From the IMG/VR virus record IMGVR_UViG_3300028920_000057, positions 1 to 64,000 of that record: DNA of 64,000 bases, one strand, 5' to 3'. Position numbers and translations under genes: made by a program. The notes below the pieces were generated by a model. The model saw nothing but the letters and a program-made list of their open reading frames with translations, had not been told where the DNA came from and searched no databases. This document shows, piece after piece, positions 35,059 through 46,400 of the stretch; positions within the stretch are counted from its first letter, which is position 1, and the number at the start of each line of letters is the position of its first letter. The stretch comes from a virus.

Positions 35059-38000
35059 CTATAAGTTTGTTGTTATTTGTTCTCTTGCTTCTTCAATTGC
35101 ACGGGCAGTCTCTTCGGTACGCTTAATGAATCTAACGGTACCACGCCGCAGTGATAGCCAGAAATTACTAAAACCGAGCTTAAAGTCACGCTTTAATATA
35201 TCGTCAGCCTGTTGATTTGTCCAGTCGTTCTTTTCCCAGCCATCCAATCCGGCAACAAGAGGCTCTCCTTTATATCTCATAGGATGAATCCTGCAAGGAT
35301 TTCGTCGAGACAGCCCCTTGCTATCAATCCCGGCCCATCCAAACGCAGTCGACGTATGCCCCACGGCCGATATTGTAGGAAATGGGATTCCCAAAAACGA
35401 AGAGGTCGTACCCCCACGAGCCTTGGCGGACGCATATTGTGTCGCAGAAATCGTGGCTCCCGCAGCGATCATGGCAAAACCTAGTCCATACAGCGTAAAT
35501 AAACCTGGGGATGCCAATACCGCAATAGCTCCGACGCCCCACCATGCAAGTTCTGCTACCGATTGCTCAATCACCCTTTGCGATTCCATATCTTCATTGG
35601 CAAAAGATATTAAGTGAGGAGTGATCGTTGTCGTAAACCCTGTCTGATTATTATATAAATGGACAACCCTCTTTACCTCAAAGTTTCCTCTAAGGTCCCG
35701 CACGCTATCTTCTAAAGTCACAATATCATAGGGATTTACCTCGGGCTTACCCAGGGTAGTAACGTTGCCCTGATACATCTCTCTGAGATAATCTGCTAGA
35801 TATCCATGTCCAACCTGTGCAACCTTAGCTTCAAACCATGCTGATTCAGCCGCATTTCTGTCAAAAGCCGTAACAGGGATATCGTCTTGCAGTAAAGGAG
35901 AAAACGCAACAACGTGACGAACCATGTCTCCTGCACCCAGAGAGCTTTCTGGGCTTGCGGCCGCACTCCCAGTATTGGGAGTCCATAGAGTAACACTGTT
36001 TGCCATATGGGCCTTACTCGCTATGATATCGTCGGATATAATATCCATGTCCGTTATAATGTGAGTGTCTCTGAATGGCTTGCGGTTTGGAGGAATTCTT
36101 AAAACAGATTTGTCGATACCGACACTCATCTGCTCTCCTCTTGTAGGCATGTTTTTATTACGTATCTTTGTAGCACTCCTGGCTAAGACAGAAAGGTAGG
36201 TCTTTATAAAATCGTCCCCCAAAGCTATTTTTCTTGGTGCATAGATCGGCTGACTTGCCATAGGGTCTGAATCGTCATAGCCCACCTGTTCGCTTAGAAA
36301 ACTAAACGCATAAAACTTCTTTGCTGTTTCCTGAAGTTTTGCCTTTATTCCGCCCCTGCCGAGACCAACTATTAAAGACCTAAGACTTATATAGCCTACA
36401 TATTCAATTTTATCTGTTGCAAGAAATGCAAAATATAAGATTGGAAAATCTAAGCCCGCAGGAACAAGTTTTTCTACATGCGGTAATGTAGAAACTTTAC
36501 TGATAAGGCTTTCGAATATCTGTGAAACAAGGAATCCTGTACCTGCAGTTACTTTTAATACTTTAGATATATTTACACCTATTTCTTCTGCCGTATAATT
36601 AAATCTGCCTCCAGGGATCTTCACGTTCTCAGGTTTAGACAGAAAGTTTATAAGCGCGGAACTGAATGGAAGATTTCTTTCCTGTATGCTTTGTACAAAA
36701 TCGTTGTAGTCAACCGATGAGATTATCTGAACCCCTGTTGCTTCGGAGTTCGGGATGTCTATCCAATTACCGCTAGAAGGTTTTTTGAGTTTGACAAAAG
36801 CCCTTAGTGCTTCCAGATAATCGGCATTCCATATGTTTTTATGTTTTTGAAGCTTGTCTAATGCTGTAAAAATAGTTTGCCCATACTCTGACTCTCGGTC
36901 AACATCTTTTAGATCTACGTTAATTAGCTCAACCAAATTCGAGTTTCGAATCTCTTTCATGTCTGCAGAGATGGCGGCTTCTCTATAGAATACATCGTTA
37001 AACACTTTATGTACACCTGTATTTTTAAGTACGGTTATAATTTCATCTGTATTTCTTATATCGCTGTATTCCAGAAAACCTCCTGGCAAATAACTTGGGT
37101 AGTCACCATACTCATCGTCGCTAATCGTATGTACATACCGTGTCTTAAAACTAATAAGGTCTCCACGGGCAAACATGCGCCATAAACGAAGGAAGCAACG
37201 AGAGATATCTATCGGACTAAGATCTGTGGCTCCATTATAAACTAAATCGTTAGAACGGGCGATTTTTTCTCTTGTTGTATATGCGAATTTTATCTCTGTC
37301 TTTGTGCCGCTGATATCGTTATCTTCCGGCTTGCCGTCAAACGCAGGCAATCCTCGTCCCGGATAATAGTAGGTATCTCGTGCAATAATATTGCTTTCGC
37401 TAGGATTGTATTGTATATTATTGAGCCGATTATACATAACCATGTCTTGCGTCACATTGGATGTACAGATATAAACACCATCTTTAGGACCGAAATATAG
37501 AGTAGCCCTCTCATCATAGGGCTTAATCGCGATGGCATAGCCTGGAATATATCTTCTCATACTATAGATATTATCAAGGATAGGGCCGTTACAATACCAT
37601 TTTGATCCTTGTACAAGATTGAATGGATTCAATAGATTAGGAGAAGTGCCATGGTTTGGAAGGTTGTATAAATTATCGTTACATGTATCATTCATACCAA
37701 GCCATTCTTCAGCTCGGAACCACCCCTTGGCAGTCACGTAATCGGGAGATTTACTTTTGGACTTCTCATGAGCATCAGCTGTTGTCCAATTTGCAGAATA
37801 TTGATAGGGCTCCCACTTACCAAGATGTTCGGCATAATGAAGCATGTCCGTAATAATTGTGGGAAATGCGTTAAATGCGCCAGTCCAACTTTCTTCAAGA
37901 TGACGCATAAGCTGATAATCATAGCCCTGAGCAACAAGTCGAATTATCTTACCAGGCTGAACTTCCGCTACTTGCCCCGTAAATATAATCGGGTTCTCAT

Positions 38001-41000
38001 CATCAACAGAAGAATACCCCGCACGAATTTGAATCCTTACTCCCGGCTTCAATCTAAAGGAAACGATATCTCCAATAGCGGTTTCGGATAATTCTCCAGA
38101 TTCTATCACCCGCCCTTTTTGGCCAAGCCTGTACTTGCCTTTGGAAACTAGGGTTGTCGTAACCTCTTCTCCTTCAATAACGTCTCTTGGATCTATCTTT
38201 AATTTGCGATAATCTGGCTGATTCGTTAAAACGCCAGAGAAGTTAGTCAGTTCAACCGTGGCCCCAGAAACAGATTCTTTCTCGTGCATAACTGCTACAG
38301 AGATGATTGAATCATAATTATAAAGCTTGGACCAGTTTTGGAATACAGCCTGATTTTCCTGCAGGAAGTATAATTGAACAGTAGGAAAAGCCTTGCGTAT
38401 ATCGTATACACGATTACTTTTATTCATCTGTCTTAGACGAACTATGTCTGGCGTATATGTGCTGTTAAACACATCTACTAAATTTCTTCCTTTGTCCTTT
38501 TTAGGGTTAATAATTTTCTCTACTTCTTTTTGTCCTTTGTCTTTATCTTCTTTAGACTTAATTCCGATACTATGGTTTTGTAAATCGGGATCTTCCTTTA
38601 TTAAATTGCGAACTTCCTTTTGCCTTTTCTTTCTATATTCCGCTATTGTCTCTGCAGATTTAACAGCTTGCTTTTTAGTTATCTTGTCTACCTTAATAGA
38701 TCTTTCCTTATTAGCATCTCTCTTTGTGCTTATAAAAATGCCATGTTGCGGGATTTCTTTTGCATCATGCCTTGAGTTTTCGTAGTTCTCCCGAAAAAGT
38801 TGCACTGGCATAACCGGCTTATTATGATTGACTTTTTTACTCGGCTTTATAGATATATCGGGCTTCTGTTTCCCCGCCACGCCATACGGGACATAGTATT
38901 GCCAGCCCGGTTCAACAAGATTGTTGCCACTACGTGCTACCCCCTCTTTGTTTCTAACACCAAATTTGTTTATAGGAGGCATAACTCCAAGCTGTGCATA
39001 TGTAGGTAAATTCTCAATCTCTGTAAAGATATTCTTACGATTAATGCGGGGTATTTCCCCAAATTCTTCTAGAGAAGAGGCAAGCGCTTCGCTGGCTGCA
39101 GTTATATTGTCAAGCCTTTTCTGAGCCCTGGTTCTTTTATCTCCTGTAAAAACCTTATTGTTCGCAAGCTCATCATTGAGAACCTCTACTCTCTTATCTA
39201 TATTGTTGATTGAACTTTTGATATTCCGTATAATGTCATCTCTATTTTTATGGATGAGGCTAATAAAGGCTGCAGATTCATCTCCCAACCTTAAAACAGA
39301 ACGCAGTTTATTTGATTCGGATGTTAATATAGAATCTCCAATCCTTAACGAAGCAGTATATAACGCCTGTGCTTCAGTCAGCATATTCAGAACATTAACT
39401 CCTGGATGCCCCAATTGGCCATAAACATCGTTATAAGTCGGAAGATTAAGATCTGCATGAGCAGTTTGACGCAACTTGACTTTCTTATACAGCTCTTGGA
39501 TAATAGGATCGTCCGGGGCTGTTACGGCAAATATCGCAGATAAAAGCTCTTTATATGCATCTATCCTCAACGCGCTTTCGATCATAGTACGCACGGCCTT
39601 CTGCACATTTGCGTCTTCCCTATTCTTATACAGTAAACCAGAAAGCTCATAAATACAATATGCGAGGAAATTACCAGAGGTGAAGCGCTGGCGAGATCTT
39701 GCCTGCTTAATTTGTGCGGCTCGGAATAGAGATCCGAAGACTCTTGTGACTAACCATCCTGTCGGAAACGATACGTCTTCTTCATTATAAAACGCTATGC
39801 GATCATTAATGAACAGCGACTCCAATCCTTCTGTTCGATATCTTCCCATAAGCCCCATCTGTTTACGAGATATGTTCGGATTTAGATCGGTTTTCTTAAT
39901 AAGGTCATTTAAAGAATCTTGAGTAAGAGAAATGAAGTTGATACCTTGGGCAACCCACAAAGAACCTTTTTTTTCTATAATTCTGAATATAGTAGCATAA
40001 CCATGAGGGTCTACGCTAAACCATTTCTTTGCATTGGAAGGGACAGAACTCGGTGAGACCTGAATAATCCCGGCGAATTGCATCGCCCTCATATATGCAT
40101 TCCATGCAACACGATCTTCATTCGATGAAAAAACATTGAATTCATTAATTATCTTGAATATAGGACAGTTCTCTTTAATAGCAAATTTATACGGATATCT
40201 TCTTCGATTAGTGTCGGTTAAACTTGGATCATCCAAATTGTCAAACTTGGCCAGAATATCATGCCCTTTACCCACTGCGACATTAGTACTCTTCTTATAT
40301 GCTCTTTCAAAGAACGGAGTATATGCAATTTTATCTGGTACGTTCCTATTGGCTATCAGAAACTCATCGTCTTCATCCGGGTTTGTATATTGCAATAGAA
40401 TAGGAATTTCTTTAATCTTGTCTGCGTCTTCTGCTTCTGTGAAGAATTTGTTGGGGCCTATCAACATACGCCATATACGAGTAGACACTGCCGTATGTTG
40501 TATTTTCCTATTAAACAAAACCTCCATTAGAGTATCTACTATATCATCTTGTTCCTGTTCGCTTGCCTCAAATACATTGGGTAGTGCAACCAAATCAAGA
40601 TTTTCATTATGAGAATCCATATAACCAGATTCTATCATGTCAAATGTAACAAGAAACCATCCTGGACTACCTTGCTTGTCTGCTATTTTGATAGACTGCA
40701 AAATAAATTGTTTGTTCCCAAAGATATTCGTAACGGGACTTATAACCTGGACCTTTGTAGGAAATATTTCATGAAAGGTAGATCTTGCAACCTCTTGCAT
40801 AAGCTTGTCTACTTTACGAATCTCTGTTATTGAATCCAGATTGTTTGTACTTAAAGTGATAGATGCAAATGAGTTTCCCTTGCCCGCATATTGACAAGTT
40901 GGTATCTCGGACGCTTGCAGAGGTATTGTTTGTATATTGTTTGCTATGCTATAATTAATTGATTCGACATGTACGTTATATATGTTATCGAGATTTGTGT

Positions 41001-43464
41001 CGTTGCCCCTTGAATAAGGATACATTTTCAGCTGTATATTTTGTGTTGTTTTAGTATAAGAAAGGTTTTCTATATCCTTTTGTGTCAGATAAGCAAGGAT
41101 CGGATAGGTATACGAGAATATGAGAGGCGCGTCCTTTTCTCCCAAGGCATTGTATGGTGCAATCCTCTCTCTGATGTTCGCAGATTCATCTAAATACGTT
41201 TTGTCTATCCAATCTGTTACAACGGGAGTTCTGGCTAAATCTGATTCATATATATCATATTGTTTGTTAAGACCCGCAACTCCATAGCCCTCCTGAAATG
41301 CTCCCTCTATGGTTGCGATATACCCAAAGTTCGGAGCATACGGCATATAGTTGAAGAAAGAGAATCTCATTGTGGCATGTAAAGCTTCGGGGGCATTGGG
41401 AACTGTAGATATACTTAATCCCTTAAATACCATCGGGACCCAGTTATCTATAAACTTTTTAGCAAGAACTTCAGTATGAGCTTTTGAAGTATATTTGAAT
41501 GAATCCTGAAAATCAGCTTCATCCTTACGATCCTTTTCTGTCCTGTAAGATGCGAGGATGCTACGAATCTTTTCGAATTGTTGATCGTCATGAAATCCCT
41601 TGGGGCTTGAAAGTCCTATTGTGGTTTCAATCGTTTCTAATCTACGCTTCATCTCTGCGAGAGTGACAGCGGATGCATGTACTGACTGAGAAGGGACGGC
41701 GTCTATTCCTCGTACTACAGGAGACCACGAATCAGAACCTCCAAAATCGTTGAACTCAATAATGTTACGCCCTTTTGGGATCGTACTGAATGGGGCATAT
41801 ATATAAATTGTATCATGGGGTTCTGTCCCGAACTTGGTAAAATCACTTGGACCCATCATGGCATTGAATTCATGTGCATATCCTGTCGTTTTACTTCTCG
41901 TAAGAGTATCAAAAGAAGCAAAACTGCTTGCAGATATATGTCGGGTCATAAAATAAAAGTGCTTGTTTACCATCTCATTAAAGCTTGCAGGCCTTACAAT
42001 CCTTAACTTTATAGTAAATATGTCGTCCTGATTTGCTATGCGGAATTTGTTTTCCAATTCGTAATACGGATACTGATTGGCTAACGCAGGATTGTGAGAA
42101 GTTTTACCTGCCCATCCCGCTAGACTTGCAGCATCCATTTTGTAGATTTCAAATGCCGACGTCTTTTTGATAGATCTAAATGCATTAGGGGGTAGAACAA
42201 GATTGTCATCTCCTTGAGGGGTCGTTAACGCAACGCCGGTTTTGGGGTTAAAACCATTTGCATAAATATCGGGAAGAGCTTTGGCTGAGTTCCAAACACC
42301 CGTTCCTGAAGCACTTGACGTTTTACCCGCTTCCAGATAAGGTTTATCTTTAATCCCCGCATTACCTGCGTTTGCAAGAGACATGGGAAACGCGAGGCCT
42401 TGCTGTGCCAATACTGCGTTTTGATTCTTTCCGTTAGCATATATCTCTGTCAAGGTTCGACCATATACTCCTTCGTCTCCCTTTTTAAGAGTGACAGCAT
42501 CGTAGGGATCCCAGAAGTTTTTAGCCTGTATAGCATGGGTTTCCTCATAGGTAGTCGCACTCCTGTCGTACCATTCCTGTCCTGGCAAATTGTCGTGAGC
42601 AGTTTCGTAACAATCAATACCTACGATCCTTAGTTCTTCTCGGTTAGGAAGCCGGATGCTGTCTCCGTCTTTTATATCTGTTCCCGCAGCTTTGAGACTT
42701 ATCCCCTCTATTGCTGTCAAGCCTTTTCGAGACGCATCAAGTACCGTATCCGATATCCCATCACCATAAGATCCAATATCGTTGACGGCACATTTAACAA
42801 ACTGATCTACAAGCTTATCAACGGTAGGAGCTTCGTTTGGGCAATGCTTACCTGATAAGAAATTATATTTGTCTATAGCGATTTTATAGTATCTTTTGAC
42901 TTCACTTATAACTTGTCTTGCGGCATATACGGGGTCCTTATCAATAAGCTCGTCTATGTATTGCCTTCCTGTCTTATCGACAGTCTTAGTAATAACTTCG
43001 AGAACCGCTTGTAAACAAATATCTCTTGTTGCGGCATATACAAATTCTGGATAGAACAATTTGTCAACAATAGTCGATGTTAATAACAGGCCTGTCTGCC
43101 CCCTATTGACACCCAGGGCTTCCTTCCTTGTCTTTTCATATTGATCTTGTTCTGCCTGAAGTTGTGCGAGTTGTTCTTTGTTAAATAATGATTCAATATA
43201 GATAGATGCGAGAAGATCGCTTTGAACATTAATAAATGGCATAGAATTATGTAGAGCAATAAGCGGCCTGAGTTTTGTGTTGATATCCCTTTCGTTAGGA
43301 AACACTACGCTGAATTGAATCTCAAACGCAGAAGATCCAGAAGGAATGGCCTGTGGCATTCCTCCCCGTATAGCCGGAATGATTGCATTCTTTTTAATAT
43401 CCGCAATTACCAGTGAATCTGGATCGACCGTAAGCTCTACATGCCCTATTCTTATATTTGCCAT
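35059..43464 (-). CDS. Giant baseplate hub-like protein with embedded SNase-type nuclease domain
   Basis: At 2801 aa this is the largest gene in the window. Residues about 1-100 form a tail-protein-like beta domain (PSGSSAFEIQFSVVFPNERD). Residues about 262-396 match staphylococcal nuclease (see the separate entry). A duplicated-looking series of beta domains follows (LVTFDMIESGY near 940). After a Lys-rich linker (about 1560-1680) a hub-type domain appears (about 1690-1870: ATVELTNFSGVLTNQ, GVRIQIRAGYSS, FTGQVAEVQPGKIIRLVAQG), like gpD or gp27 family hubs. A hydrophobic segment lies near residues 2640-2680 (ELAWWGVGAIAVLASPGLF). It directly follows the tape-measure-like genes and precedes baseplate genes, as expected for a hub. 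It appears to combine functions usually split among several proteins. The stop is followed within 10 nt by the next start. Confidence 0.85.
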   Translation of the reverse strand: MANIRIGHVELTVDPDSLVIADIKKNAIIPAIRGGMPQAIPSGSSAFEIQFSVVFPNERDINTKLRPLIALHNSMPFINVQSDLLASIYIESLFNKEQLAQLQAEQDQYEKTRKEALGVNRGQTGLLLTSTIVDKLFYPEFVYAATRDICLQAVLEVITKTVDKTGRQYIDELIDKDPVYAARQVISEVKRYYKIAIDKYNFLSGKHCPNEAPTVDKLVDQFVKCAVNDIGSYGDGISDTVLDASRKGLTAIEGISLKAAGTDIKDGDSIRLPNREELRIVGIDCYETAHDNLPGQEWYDRSATTYEETHAIQAKNFWDPYDAVTLKKGDEGVYGRTLTEIYANGKNQNAVLAQQGLAFPMSLANAGNAGIKDKPYLEAGKTSSASGTGVWNSAKALPDIYANGFNPKTGVALTTPQGDDNLVLPPNAFRSIKKTSAFEIYKMDAASLAGWAGKTSHNPALANQYPYYELENKFRIANQDDIFTIKLRIVRPASFNEMVNKHFYFMTRHISASSFASFDTLTRSKTTGYAHEFNAMMGPSDFTKFGTEPHDTIYIYAPFSTIPKGRNIIEFNDFGGSDSWSPVVRGIDAVPSQSVHASAVTLAEMKRRLETIETTIGLSSPKGFHDDQQFEKIRSILASYRTEKDRKDEADFQDSFKYTSKAHTEVLAKKFIDNWVPMVFKGLSISTVPNAPEALHATMRFSFFNYMPYAPNFGYIATIEGAFQEGYGVAGLNKQYDIYESDLARTPVVTDWIDKTYLDESANIRERIAPYNALGEKDAPLIFSYTYPILAYLTQKDIENLSYTKTTQNIQLKMYPYSRGNDTNLDNIYNVHVESINYSIANNIQTIPLQASEIPTCQYAGKGNSFASITLSTNNLDSITEIRKVDKLMQEVARSTFHEIFPTKVQVISPVTNIFGNKQFILQSIKIADKQGSPGWFLVTFDMIESGYMDSHNENLDLVALPNVFEASEQEQDDIVDTLMEVLFNRKIQHTAVSTRIWRMLIGPNKFFTEAEDADKIKEIPILLQYTNPDEDDEFLIANRNVPDKIAYTPFFERAYKKSTNVAVGKGHDILAKFDNLDDPSLTDTNRRRYPYKFAIKENCPIFKIINEFNVFSSNEDRVAWNAYMRAMQFAGIIQVSPSSVPSNAKKWFSVDPHGYATIFRIIEKKGSLWVAQGINFISLTQDSLNDLIKKTDLNPNISRKQMGLMGRYRTEGLESLFINDRIAFYNEEDVSFPTGWLVTRVFGSLFRAAQIKQARSRQRFTSGNFLAYCIYELSGLLYKNREDANVQKAVRTMIESALRIDAYKELLSAIFAVTAPDDPIIQELYKKVKLRQTAHADLNLPTYNDVYGQLGHPGVNVLNMLTEAQALYTASLRIGDSILTSESNKLRSVLRLGDESAAFISLIHKNRDDIIRNIKSSINNIDKRVEVLNDELANNKVFTGDKRTRAQKRLDNITAASEALASSLEEFGEIPRINRKNIFTEIENLPTYAQLGVMPPINKFGVRNKEGVARSGNNLVEPGWQYYVPYGVAGKQKPDISIKPSKKVNHNKPVMPVQLFRENYENSRHDAKEIPQHGIFISTKRDANKERSIKVDKITKKQAVKSAETIAEYRKKRQKEVRNLIKEDPDLQNHSIGIKSKEDKDKGQKEVEKIINPKKDKGRNLVDVFNSTYTPDIVRLRQMNKSNRVYDIRKAFPTVQLYFLQENQAVFQNWSKLYNYDSIISVAVMHEKESVSGATVELTNFSGVLTNQPDYRKLKIDPRDVIEGEEVTTTLVSKGKYRLGQKGRVIESGELSETAIGDIVSFRLKPGVRIQIRAGYSSVDDENPIIFTGQVAEVQPGKIIRLVAQGYDYQLMRHLEESWTGAFNAFPTIITDMLHYAEHLGKWEPYQYSANWTTADAHEKSKSKSPDYVTAKGWFRAEEWLGMNDTCNDNLYNLPNHGTSPNLLNPFNLVQGSKWYCNGPILDNIYSMRRYIPGYAIAIKPYDERATLYFGPKDGVYICTSNVTQDMVMYNRLNNIQYNPSESNIIARDTYYYPGRGLPAFDGKPEDNDISGTKTEIKFAYTTREKIARSNDLVYNGATDLSPIDISRCFLRLWRMFARGDLISFKTRYVHTISDDEYGDYPSYLPGGFLEYSDIRNTDEIITVLKNTGVHKVFNDVFYREAAISADMKEIRNSNLVELINVDLKDVDRESEYGQTIFTALDKLQKHKNIWNADYLEALRAFVKLKKPSSGNWIDIPNSEATGVQIISSVDYNDFVQSIQERNLPFSSALINFLSKPENVKIPGGRFNYTAEEIGVNISKVLKVTAGTGFLVSQIFESLISKVSTLPHVEKLVPAGLDFPILYFAFLATDKIEYVGYISLRSLIVGLGRGGIKAKLQETAKKFYAFSFLSEQVGYDDSDPMASQPIYAPRKIALGDDFIKTYLSVLARSATKIRNKNMPTRGEQMSVGIDKSVLRIPPNRKPFRDTHIITDMDIISDDIIASKAHMANSVTLWTPNTGSAAASPESSLGAGDMVRHVVAFSPLLQDDIPVTAFDRNAAESAWFEAKVAQVGHGYLADYLREMYQGNVTTLGKPEVNPYDIVTLEDSVRDLRGNFEVKRVVHLYNNQTGFTTTITPHLISFANEDMESQRVIEQSVAELAWWGVGAIAVLASPGLFTLYGLGFAMIAAGATISATQYASAKARGGTTSSFLGIPFPTISAVGHTSTAFGWAGIDSKGLSRRNPCRIHPMRYKGEPLVAGLDGWEKNDWTNQQADDILKRDFKLGFSNFWLSLRRGTVRFIKRTEETARAIEEAREQITTNL
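42277..42681 (-). other. SNase/thermonuclease-like domain within the hub protein
   Basis: Residues about 262-396 align along their length with staphylococcal nuclease. DGDS (266-269) corresponds to DGDT, LRIVGIDCYE (278-287) to FRLLLVDTPE, and YGR (334-336) to the catalytic YGR. IYANGKNQNAVLAQQGLA corresponds to IYADGKMVNEALVRQGLA, and GVWNS to the closing IW motif. The catalytic R35, E43 and R87 equivalents (R279, E287, R336) and calcium ligands D21 and D40 (D268, D284) are all present. The T41 equivalent is Cys285, a ligand through its backbone in the enzyme. The spacing R279 to E287 (8) is identical to the enzyme. An insertion of about 12 residues follows the E287 strand. Activity is inferred. 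Confidence 0.85.
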
Positions 43465-46400
43465 TAGAATCTTCCTGTATTCCTTTGATGATGACTATAC
43501 ATAAAGTTAATATCGTTTGTCATATTGTCGTTGACGTTAACGCTTCCTGTCATGCCTGCCGTGTTCATCATATTTACTACGCCAGGAACATCCGACGAGT
43601 AGCCATTAGCCACCATTCTGCTTCCTATTGCGCTCTGCTGATGCAGATAAGCGGGAGGAGCGGTTATGGCTCGCTGGGTCACTGAGGGATCTACTTCTTG
43701 GACGGGAGTTGGAGGCAGTAGTTCTCCTGTGTCTCCAAACATTCCTGCCATAGCAACCCCTCCAGCAAAAGCAACCAGTCCTGCAATAGCCCCCCGGCCT
43801 TCAGGGATTAGAGACCTAGATAGGATTGTGTTGATCAATTTACCTTCTTTTGCCTTACCGGCAGCTCTTGTTGTTGCCTCTAGAATCTTCTCTTGAGCAT
43901 CTTTAGACGCTCTTCCCGACTCAACAGCCTTCTTCATAGAATCTCTGAACGCACTACGAGCCATATCGGGATCGGCCACTCCCACTCCTACGGCGGCCTG
44001 AACCGCATGCAATAGAGGAATACCTGCTTCTGGAGCTAAGTCGTCAAGCTTATGCTTAGCCAAATATTCTTGGGTTCTGTAGAATAATTCCGATACATAC
44101 TCAGCACTTTCGCCTTTGGCCTGTTTGCTTGTAAGAACTCGCATGGTTTTAGCAAGAAGATCGGCACCAGATTCTATTTCTTTTAACTTGCCAGGAGTGT
44201 CTGCAGTTCTCTTTGCCAACACCTCTCTCAGTATATCGGCCATACCTCCAAAACGCTCGTCGTCCAGAAGGTACATATGTTCTTTACCTTTTGAGACCTT
44301 TTCGGTTAATGACAAGAAAGCTTCGTTTGGCAAAGCCTGGTCTCCAATATCGAGCATAAACTTACCTTTATGCTCACTAAGAAGTTTTCCTAAATGAGTA
44401 TTGACTCCTGCTAATTTAATGTCTTCATCAGTAATTCGACGCCCCAAAGAAGCTTTAAAGCTATCAATAAAATCTGTACGCTCTTGAGCTCCTAGAGTAT
44501 GTCCTCTTTCCATCTTTTGCAGCAAAGCATACATACCCTTGGCACGCAAAGCGTTGTTTATAGCTTTGGTGTCCTTGAACTCACGAATCCTTGCCTCACT
44601 AAGCGTAAAGCTTAGAGCGTCATACAGACCGGGTAGCAATTCCTTCTTTTTTATACCGGTTTCAGTAACCCATCCGGCCGCTTCTCCGAAGAGAGCTCCT
44701 TGCTCCAGCGCTTCTCCGCTAACTGCGGCTAGGACTCTGGCTGATAAGTTGGACACCTTTCCGGTTTCCAGCCCATACTCCAGCTGTCCTTTAATAATGC
44801 GCTCCCACTTATTATCTAAAGCGCCGAACTGTCTTCTATATGCCTGTTTGATTTTATGTAGTTGAGCATCTACTTTGGTCTTTGCCTTAATATTCTCTGG
44901 CCGCATTGGTTCGCCAGACTGTCTCATCTGCGCTCGAATCCTGTCTTCTTCAGCACTAACTCTATTTATGATTCTGGCCAGCTCATCTCTTTCAACATCG
45001 GCGCTCAGTTCTCTTACTGCTTTCAATGTCTGATAGCCTGTTGCATAATACTGAAGTTCTCCCAGCATCTCTTGCTGAGTGGCCTGAAACCCCTTGTCTA
45101 CCAACCTTCTCATCGCGTTAGAAGCTGTGCGGCCTGTTGGGAGAAATGTCAAAGAGCCCATATCAAAGTCGAAGTCCCCTTTTGCCAGCTCGATAAGTAG
45201 TCCGCCTACAGCCGCCTTGCCCCTAGCTACTTGTGGATCCGATATAAGTCGTACTACCTGTTGGTTGGTTGTGCTTAGATCGGGCCACCTGCGATAGATA
45301 CCAAAGGCTTTGTCGGTATCTTTCATGCCGGTACCACGCATGAACTCCTTCATGTCGTCAGGATTAATAAAGACGGTTGCCAAGTCTTCTGCAATTTGCC
45401 TCGCGCCCTTACTGCTCTTAAGCAGCTGTCGTAAATCTCCAGTATATTGTCCTGTTCTAAATTCATGAGCGATTTTATTAGCCAGCCTAAAAGCTCGAGT
45501 TCCCTTTTTGTGAACCGCTCCTATCTGCATAGGATGAACTATCGCGCCTTCCTCTTCAATCCAGAATGCCTTGGCGATTGATCCTCCTTTACCTCGCATG
45601 GCGTTTCCCATGGTGGATTTGAATTCGTTTTCAATAGTCTCAGTAAGAACCTGGGCATGGGCGATTCTCTCATCAAGAGACAAAGACTTGTCGGCCAGGC
45701 TTTCTGCAAACTCGACTGCCGCATTATATATCTTAGCTCTTGTCTTTAGAGCTGGCATACCAAAAGCTTTCTCATCAAGATTTCTCATAAGCTCTTCGTT
45801 GCTCGCAAAACCTATTCCTCTTTCAAACACCTGCTTTAATATCATCGCCCGTCGACCTGTCCAGAATTCGCTTCGGGTCATGATTGTGTCAAGAAACTCA
45901 TCAGTGAAATCAGCTCTATTTGAGAACTTCATTCTAAAGCCCATTGTTGCTGCATCTGTATCTTTAGGACGTCTGTGCCCTAATCTTTTGGAGGCGTCTT
46001 TGAACAACTCTCTCAGTGTTTCTGGAGAATCTTGATCTAAGGGATTTGACTTGACCTCGAAGAATTTAGATAACATGCGCGCCCCTCGCATCGTTTCATC
46101 CGAGGCCGCACCGACATCTATGTCTATAACTCTCCCCGCCTTTCTCATCACGTCTAAGTAGTCTCCCTGGAAGAACGGTAGCGCAGTATCAACCTGCATC
46201 ATTGCACCACGTAGATACTTAGCGTTTGACCCTTTAATAATAGCCTCTCTAAGCTGGCTTTGGCGATAAACATATGCGGCCATACCACCTTCGCTGCCAA
46301 AAGCTCTCCCGGTAATCATAAGCTGATCTCGAAAGGTGGTTTTCATTGGACTAAAGGTTCCCATTGTAGCCTGTTCGCTCATCTCTGTCTGCCATAAATT

